Of a DNA stretch of 44,765 bases, positions 25,075-34,976 are shown piece by piece. Position 1 is the stretch's first letter, and every line of letters starts with the position of its first letter. A model generated the notes under the pieces. That model saw only the letters and a program-made list of their open reading frames with translations, did no database searches and was not told the origin of the DNA. A program made the position numbers and the translations under genes. The stretch comes from Psychrobacter immobilis (lineage in GTDB: Bacteria > Pseudomonadota > Gammaproteobacteria > Pseudomonadales > Moraxellaceae), in assembly GCF_904846185.1 (NCBI RefSeq), contig NZ_CAJGZQ010000029.1, positions 1-44,765 of the forward strand, given 5' to 3'.

Positions 25075-27855
25075 TCAAGCGCGTTTTAAGCGCAGCGCAT
25101 TTAAGACCACAAACAACGAACTTAGTGACATACCAATAGCAGCCAGCCAAGGTGGCACATAGCCTAACGCCGCTGGTATTAGCACACTGCCATTATAAAT
25201 CAGTGCCCAGCGGAAGTTTTGTTTGATAATACGTTCCGTTTTATCAGAGATACGCTTAGCCGCAGTAATAGCGTCGATTTGACCATTTAATATAATACTG
25301 TCACTCGATACTTGTGCCAAATCTGCCGCCCCCGCAATAGAAGTTGAGACATCTGCTGCTGCTAGCACTGGCGCATCATTGATACCGTCTCCCACCATCA
25401 ACACTACGCCACCTTCCGCCTGTAGCTTTTGAATGTGAGTGACCTTGTCCGTTGGCGACAGACCATTGTAAGCAGAATGCATCCCTAAACTTTCAGCCAA
25501 CACCAGCGCTTGCGGGCTTGGGTCACCAGTCAACATAACTGTCTCAATACCCAACTCTTTAAGCTTATCAAGCATGGCTTTGGCACTATCACGCACCTTA
25601 TCATTGAAATAGAAGCATGCCAGCGCTTGCCAAGTGACCGAGTCATTTTGTTGACAAGATAAAACCACCGCTGAGCTAGCGCGTTGTGCTACTAAATCAA
25701 TGACCATATCATTATTGGCATCATTCAACGCAAAATCCACATGACCAATTCGATATAATACGCCATCAATCATTGCCTCGACACCGCCTGCTGGATAATG
25801 CTGTAAGGCCTGCGTCGATGGCAAATGCAACTGATAGGCAGCAGTCAATAGTGCATGAGCAATCGGATGACGGCTCCCTACTTCTAGAGCCGCAGCGATG
25901 GCTAATAGCGTATCTTTTTGCTCATCTGTAGCCGTTGCAATATCATTGTCTTTAAGCAGCTCAATATTTAATAAATTAGGCTTACCATAAGTGAGAGTAC
26001 CTGTTTTATCAAAGGCGACATGAGTGATTTCAGCGAGCGTTTGTAGCGTATGTCCACGCGTCGTCAAAAAGCCATAGCTTGCCAGTCTATTGGTCGCGAC
26101 CGTCAGCGCAATCGGCGTCGCTAAAGACAGCGCACAAGGGCAAGTCGCGACCAATACCGCGACCGTAGCCCAAATCGCTTGGCTTGGGTCAACGATATAC
26201 CAGCCAATGAATACCAAGACAGACAAGACCAAAATACGCGCAACAAACCATCGTGCCAGCTTATCGGCCTGCTGCGCCAGTTTGGGCTTTTCACTCATGG
26301 CACGGTTCATCAGCCGATCAATCAAGCCAATTTGGCTGTCTGCTGGCAATGCTGTGACCAGCATCTCAAACGGTTGGCTATCGTTTTGTGCACCGCCGAC
26401 GATATAGTCACCTTGGCTCTTGATAATCAAGTCGCCCTCACCCGTCAACAGGCTTTGCGACACGGTAGCAGTCTGACTCAGCAAAATACCATCGCTGATG
26501 ATTTCAGAGCCAGCCTCAACTAAAATGATATCACCCACTTGCAAACTATGGGCGGTGACCATTTGTTTTTCTTTTGCCTCACCTGCTGTTGTTGATATGG
26601 CTGATTGTTTAGTACGTGCGCGTTGCCAGTCTTGTGCAATTTTTGATGTGAGCTGATGAACATTGGCATCCATGCTTTGCATAAAATTAGGCGTTGGATT
26701 GGCTGATGTGCTCGCCTCATTTGTATCCAAATTACTGACTTGATTACTCACGTCTTCATTTACAGCTGTTTTCTCGAGCTCATTTTTCTTTAACTGCTGT
26801 AATATAAGCGCGGCGGCTTCTTTATCTTCCGAAATTTTTTGTACCAGTACTGGCTCAACCACGACCAAGTCATTGGCCATGGTGGCGGCTTTTAGGCGTG
26901 CATTATGCTCAATGTAACGCCCTGCCAGTAAAAAGAAAATAAACATACTGACCGAATCGTAATAGGTTTCCCCTTGCCCAGTGATGGTGGCATATAGGCT
27001 CGCGAAAAAAGTCACAATCAGCGCGATACTGACGGGTACATCCATATTAACTTGACGGGCACGAATCGCCGACCACGCTGAGGTAAAGAACGGGATACCC
27101 GCATAGAAGAAAACGGGCGTACTGACAAATAAAGACACCCAGCGCAAAAAATCGCGCTGAAATATTAGCATATCGCTGTATTCACCAAAATAGATGGCAA
27201 CGGCATACATCATCGCTTGCATCGAGCCCAACGCGGCAATGCCAAGACGTATCAGCATTTGGTTGTTATGACGCGCCAGCATCGCCTCATGCGTATCTTG
27301 ACGATAAGGCTTGGCCTCGTAGCCTATTTCATTAATGGTGGCAAGAATACGGCTAATCGGCAGCTTATCCTCGTTCCATATCACTCGCATACGCTGATTG
27401 GTCAAATTCACCTGACATTTACTGATGCCCTCTAACTCGTCGAGACGCGACTCAATTAGCCAAGTACATGCCGCGCAGCGTAGGTTATTGACGGACAGTT
27501 CTGCAACCGACAGTCCGTCTTGAGCATAGACGAATTGTGATTTGATCTCGTCATGGTCATACGCCTCAAGGCGAGTCAACTGCGTCGGTAGACTTGCCGT
27601 ACGATTAATCTCTGAGCGGTCCAAGTAATACTGCTCAAGCCCTGCCTCTACGATGCTTTGAGAGGCTAACTGACAGCCCATACAGCACATCTCACGCGGC
27701 TTGCACAATATCTTGGCATGGAAAGGCGGCTGCGGTACAGGATCACCGCAATGGAAACAGTGACCTGCGAGTGGCAGTACTAAACCTTCGATGATAGAGT
27801 TATCTTCATAATGCTGGCTGGTGGTCGATGCCATTGATGATGGGACATTGGACAT
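25075..27855 (-). CDS. ccoI: Copper-type P1B-ATPase of the CcoI/FixI group
   Basis: The N-terminus has a metal-binding leader with C-x2-C and CCMGC (about residues 35-65), typical of CcoI. An HMA domain with CAAC follows (about 115-180). Membrane segments lead to the transport motif CPC (near 575), and the phosphorylation motif DKTGTL (near 615) and GDGINDAPVL follow. TGE is in the actuator domain. At 926 residues it is about 100 longer than usual. A hydrophilic insert lies between the membrane helices and the actuator (about residues 335-440), rich in Asn, Thr, Gln and Lys. It should export copper for cbb3-type oxidase assembly, but no ccoNOQP is in the window. AGGAAG supports the start. Confidence 0.88.
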   Translation of the reverse strand: MSNVPSSMASTTSQHYEDNSIIEGLVLPLAGHCFHCGDPVPQPPFHAKILCKPREMCCMGCQLASQSIVEAGLEQYYLDRSEINRTASLPTQLTRLEAYDHDEIKSQFVYAQDGLSVAELSVNNLRCAACTWLIESRLDELEGISKCQVNLTNQRMRVIWNEDKLPISRILATINEIGYEAKPYRQDTHEAMLARHNNQMLIRLGIAALGSMQAMMYAVAIYFGEYSDMLIFQRDFLRWVSLFVSTPVFFYAGIPFFTSAWSAIRARQVNMDVPVSIALIVTFFASLYATITGQGETYYDSVSMFIFFLLAGRYIEHNARLKAATMANDLVVVEPVLVQKISEDKEAAALILQQLKKNELEKTAVNEDVSNQVSNLDTNEASTSANPTPNFMQSMDANVHQLTSKIAQDWQRARTKQSAISTTAGEAKEKQMVTAHSLQVGDIILVEAGSEIISDGILLSQTATVSQSLLTGEGDLIIKSQGDYIVGGAQNDSQPFEMLVTALPADSQIGLIDRLMNRAMSEKPKLAQQADKLARWFVARILVLSVLVFIGWYIVDPSQAIWATVAVLVATCPCALSLATPIALTVATNRLASYGFLTTRGHTLQTLAEITHVAFDKTGTLTYGKPNLLNIELLKDNDIATATDEQKDTLLAIAAALEVGSRHPIAHALLTAAYQLHLPSTQALQHYPAGGVEAMIDGVLYRIGHVDFALNDANNDMVIDLVAQRASSAVVLSCQQNDSVTWQALACFYFNDKVRDSAKAMLDKLKELGIETVMLTGDPSPQALVLAESLGMHSAYNGLSPTDKVTHIQKLQAEGGVVLMVGDGINDAPVLAAADVSTSIAGAADLAQVSSDSIILNGQIDAITAAKRISDKTERIIKQNFRWALIYNGSVLIPAALGYVPPWLAAIGMSLSSLFVVLNALRLKRA

Positions 27856-28328
27856 AATCGCGCTTACTTCCTTTAGACAGGTTTGCTCGAACCTTATTCG
27901 CTTTAAGTAAACTTACTATCATTAACGAGACTCAACGCCTATGCAGAAGACCTATCTAAAACAGCTATTTTAAATAACTCTCAGCACGGCTCACAAAAAA
28001 TAAAACAATAACAAACAGTAGCGGTTAATTCATAAAAAACACATCGTTGACGCATCTCTAAACTGCTATCGTGCATGACTATGTGACATGGTGACATGAA
28101 GCTAATATGACACTTATATAACAATGATACTGCCACTCTAAAGCTTTTAATGCTTTGTTAGCAATGACCGTGTTTTAACATAGATTATACTATAAGCAAG
28201 CGCTGTGAAGAGCATAACCACGCACAGCTTAAAATCAATGAATGCCTGCGTTGACGATGATAGATTGAAAAATTTGTCAATTTGCGTCATTATGAGGCAG
28301 TTTTTTATACCAAAATGGTGCGACATCA
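27856..28328. promoter_or_regulatory. Divergent intergenic region between ccoI and mrcB
   Basis: 473 bases with no credible gene on either strand. The region must hold the promoters of both divergent genes, but I see no convincing -35/-10 pair. A tandem GTGACATG occurs twice at 28083-28098. Confidence 0.4.
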
Positions 28329-30806
28329 GTGCAAACATCCAATTCCAAGTTACCAAATACCAAGTTAACACAGTCCTCTAAATCTGTTAACCACACGCTC
28401 CCTTCACAGCAGCGTGGGTTGGTATTTAGTAGTCTTATCTTAATTGTCATTATTGCTGGCATGGTGCTCTTGGCGCTATATTTAATCAAACTTGATCGCA
28501 CCATTACTCATAAGTTTGAGGGTAAGCGCTGGGATATTCCTGCTAAAGTGTATTCGCAGCCGCTTGAATTGTATCAAGGCGCGAGTGTCGACAAAGATAC
28601 GATGAAGACATGGCTGGAGTTGCTGAACTATCAAAGCAACAAAGCTTATGATCGCACGGGAACCTATCATAGATCAGGTAATACCTACTTTATTCATACT
28701 CGCGGTTTTACTTATAGCGCCAACGATGTGGATAAAGAGCAAGTCATAAAAATGACCATTGCTGGTAATAAGATTGAGTCCGTACAAAGCACTTTGCCTG
28801 CCAAAAGCGGCATCATTCGCTTAGAGCCGGTGAGTATCGGTGGTATTTATCCTGACAGTAATGAAGATCGTTTAGTCGTCTCGTTAGATGAAGTGCCACA
28901 ATCTCTCATTGATGCGTTAATAGCCACGGAAGACCGTGCGTTTTATGAGCACAAAGGCGTCTCTATACGAGGCATTGCACGTGCCGTACTGAACAACTTC
29001 TCTGGTGGCTCTAGACAAGGCGGCTCGACCATCACTCAGCAGCTGATTAAAAACTTCTATCTCAATTCAGACCGTACGCTGAAGCGCAAAGCCAACGAAG
29101 CGTTAATGGCAGTATTGCTCGAGCTACATTATAGCAAAGATGAAATTCTACAAACGTACCTCAATGAGATTTATTTGGGTCAAAACGGCAACCGCTCTAT
29201 TAATGGTTTTGGCTTGGCATCACAGTTTTACTTTGATAAACCACTGAATGAGCTGCGCTTGGATCAGCAAGCCCTGTTAGTCGGTATGGCAAAAGGCCCG
29301 AGTATCTACAACCCACGTCGCCATCCAAACGACTCAAAAGCGCGCCGTGACGTCGTGCTGGGCAATATGCTGGCCGTTGGCTCACTCAGTCAAGAAGACT
29401 ATGAAAAAGCGCTAAAGCAGCCACTTGGTGTCGTGGACAAACCTGTCGAAGGCAAAAGTCAATTTCCTGACTTTTTGGATATCGTCAAGCGCGAGCTGAA
29501 CACCGTGTACTATTCTGATGATCTCAAGAATGAAGGTCTTATCATTATCAGTACTTTAGACCCTATTGCACAATTAGCCGCAGACAAAGCAGTTGATAGA
29601 AAATTGGGTGAGCTGCGTCGTAACAGCAGCAAAACTAAAGACTTGCAAGGTGCCTTAGTGAGTGCCAATCCTGAGACTGGTGAGTTGGTCTCTGTGGTGG
29701 GTAGTGGCAGTGAATTTACCGGCTTTAACCGTGCGGTCGATGCCAAGCGCCAAGTGGGTTCGTTATTGAAGCCTATTATTTATATGACAGCGCTTGAAAG
29801 TGGGCGCTATAATCTTGCAAGCTCAGTCGATGACTCACCGATTACCGTGAATCTAAGCGATGGTACTAAATGGAACCCCAAGAACTATGACAATCGTGAC
29901 CATGGTTATGTGCCATTTACCACCGCTTTATCAAAGTCTTATAACCAAGCGGCGGTACGCTTGGGTATGGAGTTTGGGGTCGATACCTTTGCCAAGCAGT
30001 TACAGCGCATGGGAATCAAAGAAAAAATACCACCTTATCCATCAGCACTGTTAGGTTCTGTTAATCTTAGCCCAATGGACATGCTTGGTGTCTATCAAGT
30101 ATTTGCAACTGGCGGCTTCCGTACGCCTATCCATAGTATTCGCACCGTCATTGATGACCGTGGTCGTATTTTACAACGTACTGGACTCAACACTCAGCGT
30201 AGTATTCCGCCTGAGACCAATTTCTTAATTAACTATGCTTTACAAGATGTGGTCAAAAACGGTACTGCCAAACGCGTGCAATCACTTGGTAGCAATCTAA
30301 ATCTTGCTGGCAAAACAGGAACCACAAATGATTACCGCGATGCTTGGTTTGCAGGCTACAGTGGCAACTATGTCAGTGTGGTTTGGGTTGGCCGTGATGA
30401 TAACAAGCCAATTGGCTTAAGCGGCGGTACTGGCGCATTGCCAGTTTGGGTTGACTATATGAATCGCTTGAAGCTGACGCCTGTGGCTCTACCAGAGCCT
30501 GAAGGTATTGAATGGTTGTGGTTAGAGAACAACTCAGGCAAGCTGTCTAATGAGCGCTGTGCAGATGCACGCTATCTGCCTGTCTTGTCGGCATATTTAC
30601 CAGAAGAAGCCAGCAGTTGCGCTGTCGGCTTATATCAACAAGATCGTGCTCGTGAACAAAACCAGCAGCGCCGTAGTGAAGGTTTAGAGATTCCAAATGG
30701 CGAAGCTGTTGATAGCGACAACCAAGAAAACAGTGATGGGTCAAATGGTAATGATGCAGAAAGTCGTGCCGATACTTGGTATGATCGTGCCGTTGAATGG
30801 TTCTAA
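28329..30806 (+). CDS. mrcB: Penicillin-binding protein 1B (bifunctional glycosyltransferase/transpeptidase)
   Basis: One N-terminal membrane anchor (about 35-57) precedes a UB2H-like region. The GT51 domain (about 190-360) contains ATEDRAFYEHKGVSIRGI, RQGGSTITQQLIKNFYL and YLNEIYLGQNG. The transpeptidase domain has SLLK (Ser near 477), SKSYNQ and KTGTTND (near 660). It polymerises and crosslinks peptidoglycan in the periplasm. Its 825 residues are close to E. coli PBP1b. The C-terminal 60 residues are polar and of low complexity. The start is GTG; no ATG in frame fits and no ribosome site is obvious. The next gene, 34 bases on, encodes a TPR lipoprotein that is probably its activator. Confidence 0.92.
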   Translation: MQTSNSKLPNTKLTQSSKSVNHTLPSQQRGLVFSSLILIVIIAGMVLLALYLIKLDRTITHKFEGKRWDIPAKVYSQPLELYQGASVDKDTMKTWLELLNYQSNKAYDRTGTYHRSGNTYFIHTRGFTYSANDVDKEQVIKMTIAGNKIESVQSTLPAKSGIIRLEPVSIGGIYPDSNEDRLVVSLDEVPQSLIDALIATEDRAFYEHKGVSIRGIARAVLNNFSGGSRQGGSTITQQLIKNFYLNSDRTLKRKANEALMAVLLELHYSKDEILQTYLNEIYLGQNGNRSINGFGLASQFYFDKPLNELRLDQQALLVGMAKGPSIYNPRRHPNDSKARRDVVLGNMLAVGSLSQEDYEKALKQPLGVVDKPVEGKSQFPDFLDIVKRELNTVYYSDDLKNEGLIIISTLDPIAQLAADKAVDRKLGELRRNSSKTKDLQGALVSANPETGELVSVVGSGSEFTGFNRAVDAKRQVGSLLKPIIYMTALESGRYNLASSVDDSPITVNLSDGTKWNPKNYDNRDHGYVPFTTALSKSYNQAAVRLGMEFGVDTFAKQLQRMGIKEKIPPYPSALLGSVNLSPMDMLGVYQVFATGGFRTPIHSIRTVIDDRGRILQRTGLNTQRSIPPETNFLINYALQDVVKNGTAKRVQSLGSNLNLAGKTGTTNDYRDAWFAGYSGNYVSVVWVGRDDNKPIGLSGGTGALPVWVDYMNRLKLTPVALPEPEGIEWLWLENNSGKLSNERCADARYLPVLSAYLPEEASSCAVGLYQQDRAREQNQQRRSEGLEIPNGEAVDSDNQENSDGSNGNDAESRADTWYDRAVEWF

Positions 30807-30840
30807 AGTTATTTGTGAAACTTAAAAAGGTCTCAACTTA

Positions 30841-31650
30841 ATGTTATCTCTCAAGCAAACTGTATCAGCTAGGTCAGCCGTCATAACGCGGTCTATCAAA
30901 ATCAAGCCAGCCAATACGATGCTGGCAGTCAGTGCTCTAGCTGGCATGTTGAGTTTGAGCGCTTGCCAGACTGCGCCGACTGCATCTACCGCGATCAAAA
31001 CGGTACCGACTCAAACGCTGCCATCATCGCAAACAGCTAAAGCCCCCATAGCGACTGTGACGCAAGCGCCCATTGTCAGAACAGAGGACGAGGACGACTA
31101 CCCCATTGAGCCTTATAATTCCTATGAACCAGCCGAATCAACCAATCCGTTGACTCAAGAGACACCTGTATTTACACCATCTAATCCTGTGTTGACCCAA
31201 CCTGATCCAGTTATTATCATCCCTTCGCGTGATGACTACATCATCTCTGAGCCGTCAGCACCGTCACACAACGAATTGCTAGAACAGGCAAGAAAAAACT
31301 CGCAGCAACGGACACAGCAAGCTACCACTAACAATAGTAACTTGCCAGCATTTCGCAATTTGATGCAAGCAGGTATCAGTCAACTAAAAGCTGGCAAACT
31401 GACCAATGCTGAAAACAGCTTTACCCGTGCTCAGCGCCTAGCACCTAAATCTTCTGCGGTGTATTTCTATTTGGCACAAGTGGCATTGAAAAAGAACCAG
31501 CCGCGCAAGGCAGAAGCCATGGCACGCCGTGGTCTGAGTGTTTCTCAAGATACCAGTCGTCGCCGCGCGCTGTGGCAAATTATTTTGCAATCAGGACAAG
31601 CCCAAGGCAACGCTCGCGTCATCAGTGAAGCGAAGCAAGCCTTACGCTAA
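30841..31650 (+). CDS. lpoP: TPR lipoprotein, probable PBP1b activator (LpoP-like)
   Basis: A long signal peptide ends in the lipobox LSAC (Cys near residue 42), so the mature protein is a lipoprotein, probably outer-membrane. A Thr/Pro/Ser-rich linker of about 130 residues follows, then TPR repeats (MQAGISQLKAGKLTNAENSF, AVYFYLAQVALKKNQPRKAE) in the last 95 residues. In Pseudomonas and Acinetobacter a TPR lipoprotein, LpoP, encoded beside mrcB/ponB, activates PBP1b. The position and domain layout match here (inference; not sequence-aligned). AAAAAGGT precedes the ATG. A 15-base-pair terminator hairpin ends the unit. Confidence 0.8.
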   Translation: MLSLKQTVSARSAVITRSIKIKPANTMLAVSALAGMLSLSACQTAPTASTAIKTVPTQTLPSSQTAKAPIATVTQAPIVRTEDEDDYPIEPYNSYEPAESTNPLTQETPVFTPSNPVLTQPDPVIIIPSRDDYIISEPSAPSHNELLEQARKNSQQRTQQATTNNSNLPAFRNLMQAGISQLKAGKLTNAENSFTRAQRLAPKSSAVYFYLAQVALKKNQPRKAEAMARRGLSVSQDTSRRRALWQIILQSGQAQGNARVISEAKQALR

Positions 31651-31667
31651 TATCAAGACATACCGAA

Positions 31668-31711
31668 GTGAATAGAGACCAAGTTTATCATTTGGTCTCT
31701 ATTCACTTTTT
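31668..31711 (+). terminator. Strong terminator after the LpoP-like gene
   Basis: GTGAATAGAGACCAA (31668-31682) pairs perfectly with TTGGTCTCTATTCAC (31692-31706), with a nine-base loop and five T. It lies 17 bases after the stop codon. Confidence 0.95.
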
Positions 31712-31772
31712 ATATTATGCATACGCATCACTTATCCAAAATATACATTTATTCTTAATTAAGGTTATCGTT

Positions 31773-32699
31773 ATGGCATGGCAACAACTGCATTTACAAT
31801 GTGAAAAAGCAAACGTCGATTTGGCTGAGGCACTGCTCCTAGAAGCAGGTGCATTATCAATCGCCTTAGACGACGCAGGTGACCAACCTCTATTTGAGCC
31901 CTTACCTGGTGAATCACCGCTATGGGATGAAGTTATCTTGACGGGGCTATTTGATGCGACCACCGATGCTGGCAGTCGTCAGGCAGTCGAGCAGCTCAGT
32001 CATGAAATCGCAGCACAAGTGCAAGCCACCCGTATCTGGCTCACGGCTGTCGATGATAAAGACTGGGAGCGCGAATGGATGAGCAATTACCATCCTATCG
32101 AATGTGCCAATAATTTATGGATTGTACCCAACTGGCTGACGCCGCCCAATCCTGAGGCGACTAATATTATTATGGACCCGGGCCTAGCTTTTGGTACAGG
32201 CTATCATGCCACTACCCGCTTATGTCTTGACTGGTTAACAGAACAAGATCTAAAAGACAAAGTGGTGATTGATTATGGTTGCGGTTCAGGTATTTTAGGC
32301 ATCGCTGCTTTGTTATTAGGTGCACGCCACGTGTATGCTGTCGATATCGACCCACAAGCAGTGCTGGCAACCAATCAAAATGCCGCACGCAATCACGTTG
32401 GGGATCGCCTGCAAGCGTTTTTACCAGAAGACTTCACTGACTACTGTGCACAAAATGATGTGTTACCTGTAGACGTAATCGTTGCAAACATTCTAGCCAA
32501 GCCGCTCATTGGCTTAGCGCCTTACTTCGCCACCTTAATCGCACCAAAAGGTCGCATTGTCTTGGCCGGTCTAATAGAGTCACAAACCGAACAGGTAACG
32601 GCGGCTTATCAACCTTATTTTGCGCTTGATGCAAAGCATGCTTTTACAGCGCAAGAAGACCAACATTGGCAGCGTTTATCTGGTACATTTACAGGCTAG
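31773..32699 (+). CDS. prmA: Ribosomal protein uL11 methyltransferase
   Basis: Residues in order: an N-terminal substrate-recognition domain MAWQQLHLQCEKANVDLAEA, then DPGLAFGTGYHATTRLCLDW, then SAM motif I DYGCGSGILGIAAL (near residue 166), and the post-motif VIVANILAKPLIGLAP. It trimethylates uL11. The reading frame is open further upstream, but that stretch lies inside the terminator hairpin. The ATG at 31773 has TTAAGGTT before it and gives 308 residues, the family length. The gene is followed by the zinc-ribbon gene on the same strand. Confidence 0.96.
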   Translation: MAWQQLHLQCEKANVDLAEALLLEAGALSIALDDAGDQPLFEPLPGESPLWDEVILTGLFDATTDAGSRQAVEQLSHEIAAQVQATRIWLTAVDDKDWEREWMSNYHPIECANNLWIVPNWLTPPNPEATNIIMDPGLAFGTGYHATTRLCLDWLTEQDLKDKVVIDYGCGSGILGIAALLLGARHVYAVDIDPQAVLATNQNAARNHVGDRLQAFLPEDFTDYCAQNDVLPVDVIVANILAKPLIGLAPYFATLIAPKGRIVLAGLIESQTEQVTAAYQPYFALDAKHAFTAQEDQHWQRLSGTFTG

Positions 32700-32733
32700 C
32701 AACATTTAATTACATCTGTTACGATAGAGGGCA

Positions 32734-32754
32734 GTCAAATGTCATGCATTTGAC
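32734..32754. repeat. Inverted repeat after prmA
   Basis: GTCAAATG (32734-32741) pairs with CATTTGAC (32747-32754). The stem extends by GGC/GCC with one bulged base. No T-run follows, so it is either a weak terminator or an RNA-stabilising or regulatory hairpin. Confidence 0.5.
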
Positions 32755-32895
32755 GCCACTCTGTCCTTACCCATGATTTTTGGACATTTAAAGCTAATAT
32801 TTAAAGTTGATACAAACGGCAGTATTAGCACTATAGGCAACTATTAGCGAGTGGCTAAGCGGTATTGATAACCATAATTTTTTGGATTCGACCCT

Positions 32896-34188
32896 ATGAC
32901 CACGCCCATAAAAACTCAGTGCCCTCATTGCCAAGCTTGCTTTAAAATACAGCAAACACAGTTGAATAAAGTAAACGCCACTGTTAGCTGTGATCAATGC
33001 CAACAGAGTTTTTTGGTCAATAAACATCTTATCCTCACTGCCGATGCTGTCAGTACTTCCGCTATTCAAAAAAATACAACGACTGACACCAAGACGCTAT
33101 CCGATTCAAATGGACATTCTGCACAAACCGCTGACAATCATAATAAAAATCAACATGCAGCAGGCGCTTCTAAGTCACCACTCACTCCTCCACATTTAAA
33201 AAATATTTCATCTGATACTTTAATTGGGGACGATTTGATTCATGACGGCTTAATCTATGATGATATGGATAGCGATGAACCAGAAGAAAGCGTTTTAGAG
33301 TATGATTCTCTAGATAGTATGGATGCTTGGCTGACTCAAGCCAGCAATATGAACAATAGCAGTTATACTTCTACAGCAGACAACCAACCAACAAGCAACC
33401 TCTCTAAAAAAACAGATAAAAACAATGCGTCATCAGCGAAAGTATCATCTGATACTACAACAGAAAATTCCTCATCAGCACAAATGGCGCTCAGTTCAGC
33501 AGCCGCTAATGATATTCATGCCAATGTGGATGATACTGCGGATAATTCTTGGCTCGAAAAACTCCTAAAAGAACAAAATAAAGGCGAAGAGGTTCGACAA
33601 GACGATACCGATTTATCACAACTGTTGCTCGATATGGGTGTACCACTGAAAGATGAAGCGTCAACCTCCGAAGAGCGTGTGAGAAAAGCACAAGCAAAGT
33701 TTACACCTACGCCGCAGAGACGTTCTATCGCATCCTTACTATGGACACTAGGATGCTTAGTATTAGCACTGCTACTTTTTGCGCAATACGTCATTTTTAA
33801 TCTAGAAACTTTGATGAAAAACCCAGTGCATGCAGAGCGCTTACAATCAGTATGTGCAGTGGCTGCCTGTAGTTTACCTAGTGCCGATCTAACAGCATTC
33901 ACGATTACCAACCTTAATCATAAATCGAGTAAGATTAAGATGGATGGAAAGTCGAGCGATGTCAGTGCCACATTAAACAATCAAAGTGCCAAAGCACAGC
34001 TGTATCCGAATGTTAAAGTCAGCGTATACGGCGCAAATGATATGATTGGAGAATTCATCGCCACGCCAGCTGATTATCTATTAAGCAAGCAAAGCCAATT
34101 AGCGGCTGACAGTAGTCGAAACATATTATTTACCATCCCTGTAGCTAATAGACAAATTCGAGAAGTGACTATAAGTCCTCTGTATTGA
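32896..34188 (+). CDS. Zinc-ribbon (MJ0042) and DUF3426 membrane protein
   Basis: The N-terminal zinc ribbon has Cys9-x2-Cys12 and Cys32-x2-Cys35 (TQCPHCQACFKIQQ, SCDQCQQSF). A disordered Ser/Asp/Asn-rich linker of about 240 residues follows, then one membrane segment (about 283-303) and a C-terminal DUF3426-type periplasmic domain of beta type. This layout is common near prmA and fis in gammaproteobacteria. Function is unknown, though a metal-sensing membrane-anchored role is possible. The first Met is used; the ribosome site before it is weak. Confidence 0.82.
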   Translation: MTTPIKTQCPHCQACFKIQQTQLNKVNATVSCDQCQQSFLVNKHLILTADAVSTSAIQKNTTTDTKTLSDSNGHSAQTADNHNKNQHAAGASKSPLTPPHLKNISSDTLIGDDLIHDGLIYDDMDSDEPEESVLEYDSLDSMDAWLTQASNMNNSSYTSTADNQPTSNLSKKTDKNNASSAKVSSDTTTENSSSAQMALSSAAANDIHANVDDTADNSWLEKLLKEQNKGEEVRQDDTDLSQLLLDMGVPLKDEASTSEERVRKAQAKFTPTPQRRSIASLLWTLGCLVLALLLFAQYVIFNLETLMKNPVHAERLQSVCAVAACSLPSADLTAFTITNLNHKSSKIKMDGKSSDVSATLNNQSAKAQLYPNVKVSVYGANDMIGEFIATPADYLLSKQSQLAADSSRNILFTIPVANRQIREVTISPLY

Positions 34189-34267
34189 ATAGATGATTAC
34201 CAACAAAATACTGTCTATCTATAAACAACCTTGTCTCTTAAAACTTCAATCGTCAGAAAAACGTAGG

Positions 34268-34300
34268 CAGGTCGCAAGTTCAGTAGTGATGCAAGTGCGA
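34268..34300. repeat. Hairpin between the DUF3426 gene and fis
   Basis: GGTCGCA (about 34270-34276) and TGCGACC (about 34295-34301) form a seven-base stem around a loop of about 18 bases. No T-run follows, so termination is uncertain. Confidence 0.35.
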
Positions 34301-34328
34301 CCCAGCCAGTTATATTTTGTGGCAATGT

Positions 34329-34413
34329 TATAATAGTAAGCACATACCCTAGTCATACTGCTGCCAATATAAGGTTAATCTGTCAGCGCTAAACGATATT
34401 AATTTGATATAAT
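34329..34413 (+). promoter_or_regulatory. Two candidate -10 boxes upstream of fis
   Basis: TATAAT occurs at 34329-34334 and at 34408-34413. The second carries a TG one base upstream, making an extended -10 box (TGATATAAT), and lies 51 bases before the fis ATG. Confidence 0.5.
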
Positions 34414-34463
34414 ACCCTGATATCTTATGGTTTGACTCTTTCCAATCCCAAGGACATTATCTT

Positions 34464-34823
34464 ATGGCACCTCATGCACAGCATAATGCCAGTCATTTTG
34501 CCACAAGCTCTGAGCATCCTGCCGATTATAGTACAGCTAACCATCATTCAAATCGTCATGTTGACTCCTCATTAGACAGCGATGCAATCCACCGGCATGA
34601 ACCACTGCGCGTACATGTGGAGCGTGTGGTACGACAATACTTTGCGATGCTAGGTGATGAGATGCCGACCGACTTGTATGAGCTTATTTTAAAACAAGTT
34701 GAAGAGCCACTATTATCGGTTGTCCTTGAAAAAACGCGAGGCAATCAAACCAAGTGTGCACAAATCTTAGGTCTGAATCGTGGCACTTTACGCAAAAAAC
34801 TCAAAACTTATGACTTAATGTAG
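34464..34823 (+). CDS. fis: DNA-bending regulator Fis
   Basis: The C-terminal half is the full Fis core: VERVVRQYFAMLGDEMPTDL, then the helix-turn-helix RGNQTKCAQILGLNRGTLRKK and a typical end KTYDLM. It bends DNA as a dimer and controls rRNA and growth-phase genes. At 119 residues it is about 20 longer than E. coli Fis, because of a His/Ser-rich N-terminal extension. CCAAGGACA precedes the ATG. The operon partner dusB, often before fis, is absent. Confidence 0.94.
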   Translation: MAPHAQHNASHFATSSEHPADYSTANHHSNRHVDSSLDSDAIHRHEPLRVHVERVVRQYFAMLGDEMPTDLYELILKQVEEPLLSVVLEKTRGNQTKCAQILGLNRGTLRKKLKTYDLM

Positions 34824-34935
34824 CATCTGCTATATGCATTTCTCTGTCTTTATTACCAATCATTATGTATGGCAATTTAACGTTATTGACGCTATCCACC
34901 ATGATATTGTCTGCAACAATTGTCATTGTCACCTT

Positions 34936-34962
34936 GCCAGACGTTTACGTCAGGCTTTTTTT
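34936..34962 (+). terminator. Terminator hairpin just before purH (possible attenuator)
   Basis: GCCAGACG (34936-34943) pairs with CGTCAGGC (34948-34955), with one A-A mismatch and a TTTA loop, followed by seven T. It lies only 14 bases before the purH ATG and 112 bases after fis. It could end the fis transcript or act as an attenuator in the purH leader. Confidence 0.75.
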
Positions 34963-34976
34963 ATGGAAATTTTCTT

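Noticed and set aside
28083..28098. Tandem GTGACATG before mrcB
   Set aside because: Only two 8-base copies. Chance is a sufficient explanation without conservation data.
31668..31772. Longer start for prmA
   Set aside because: This segment is the terminator hairpin of the preceding gene, and the added residues do not belong to PrmA.
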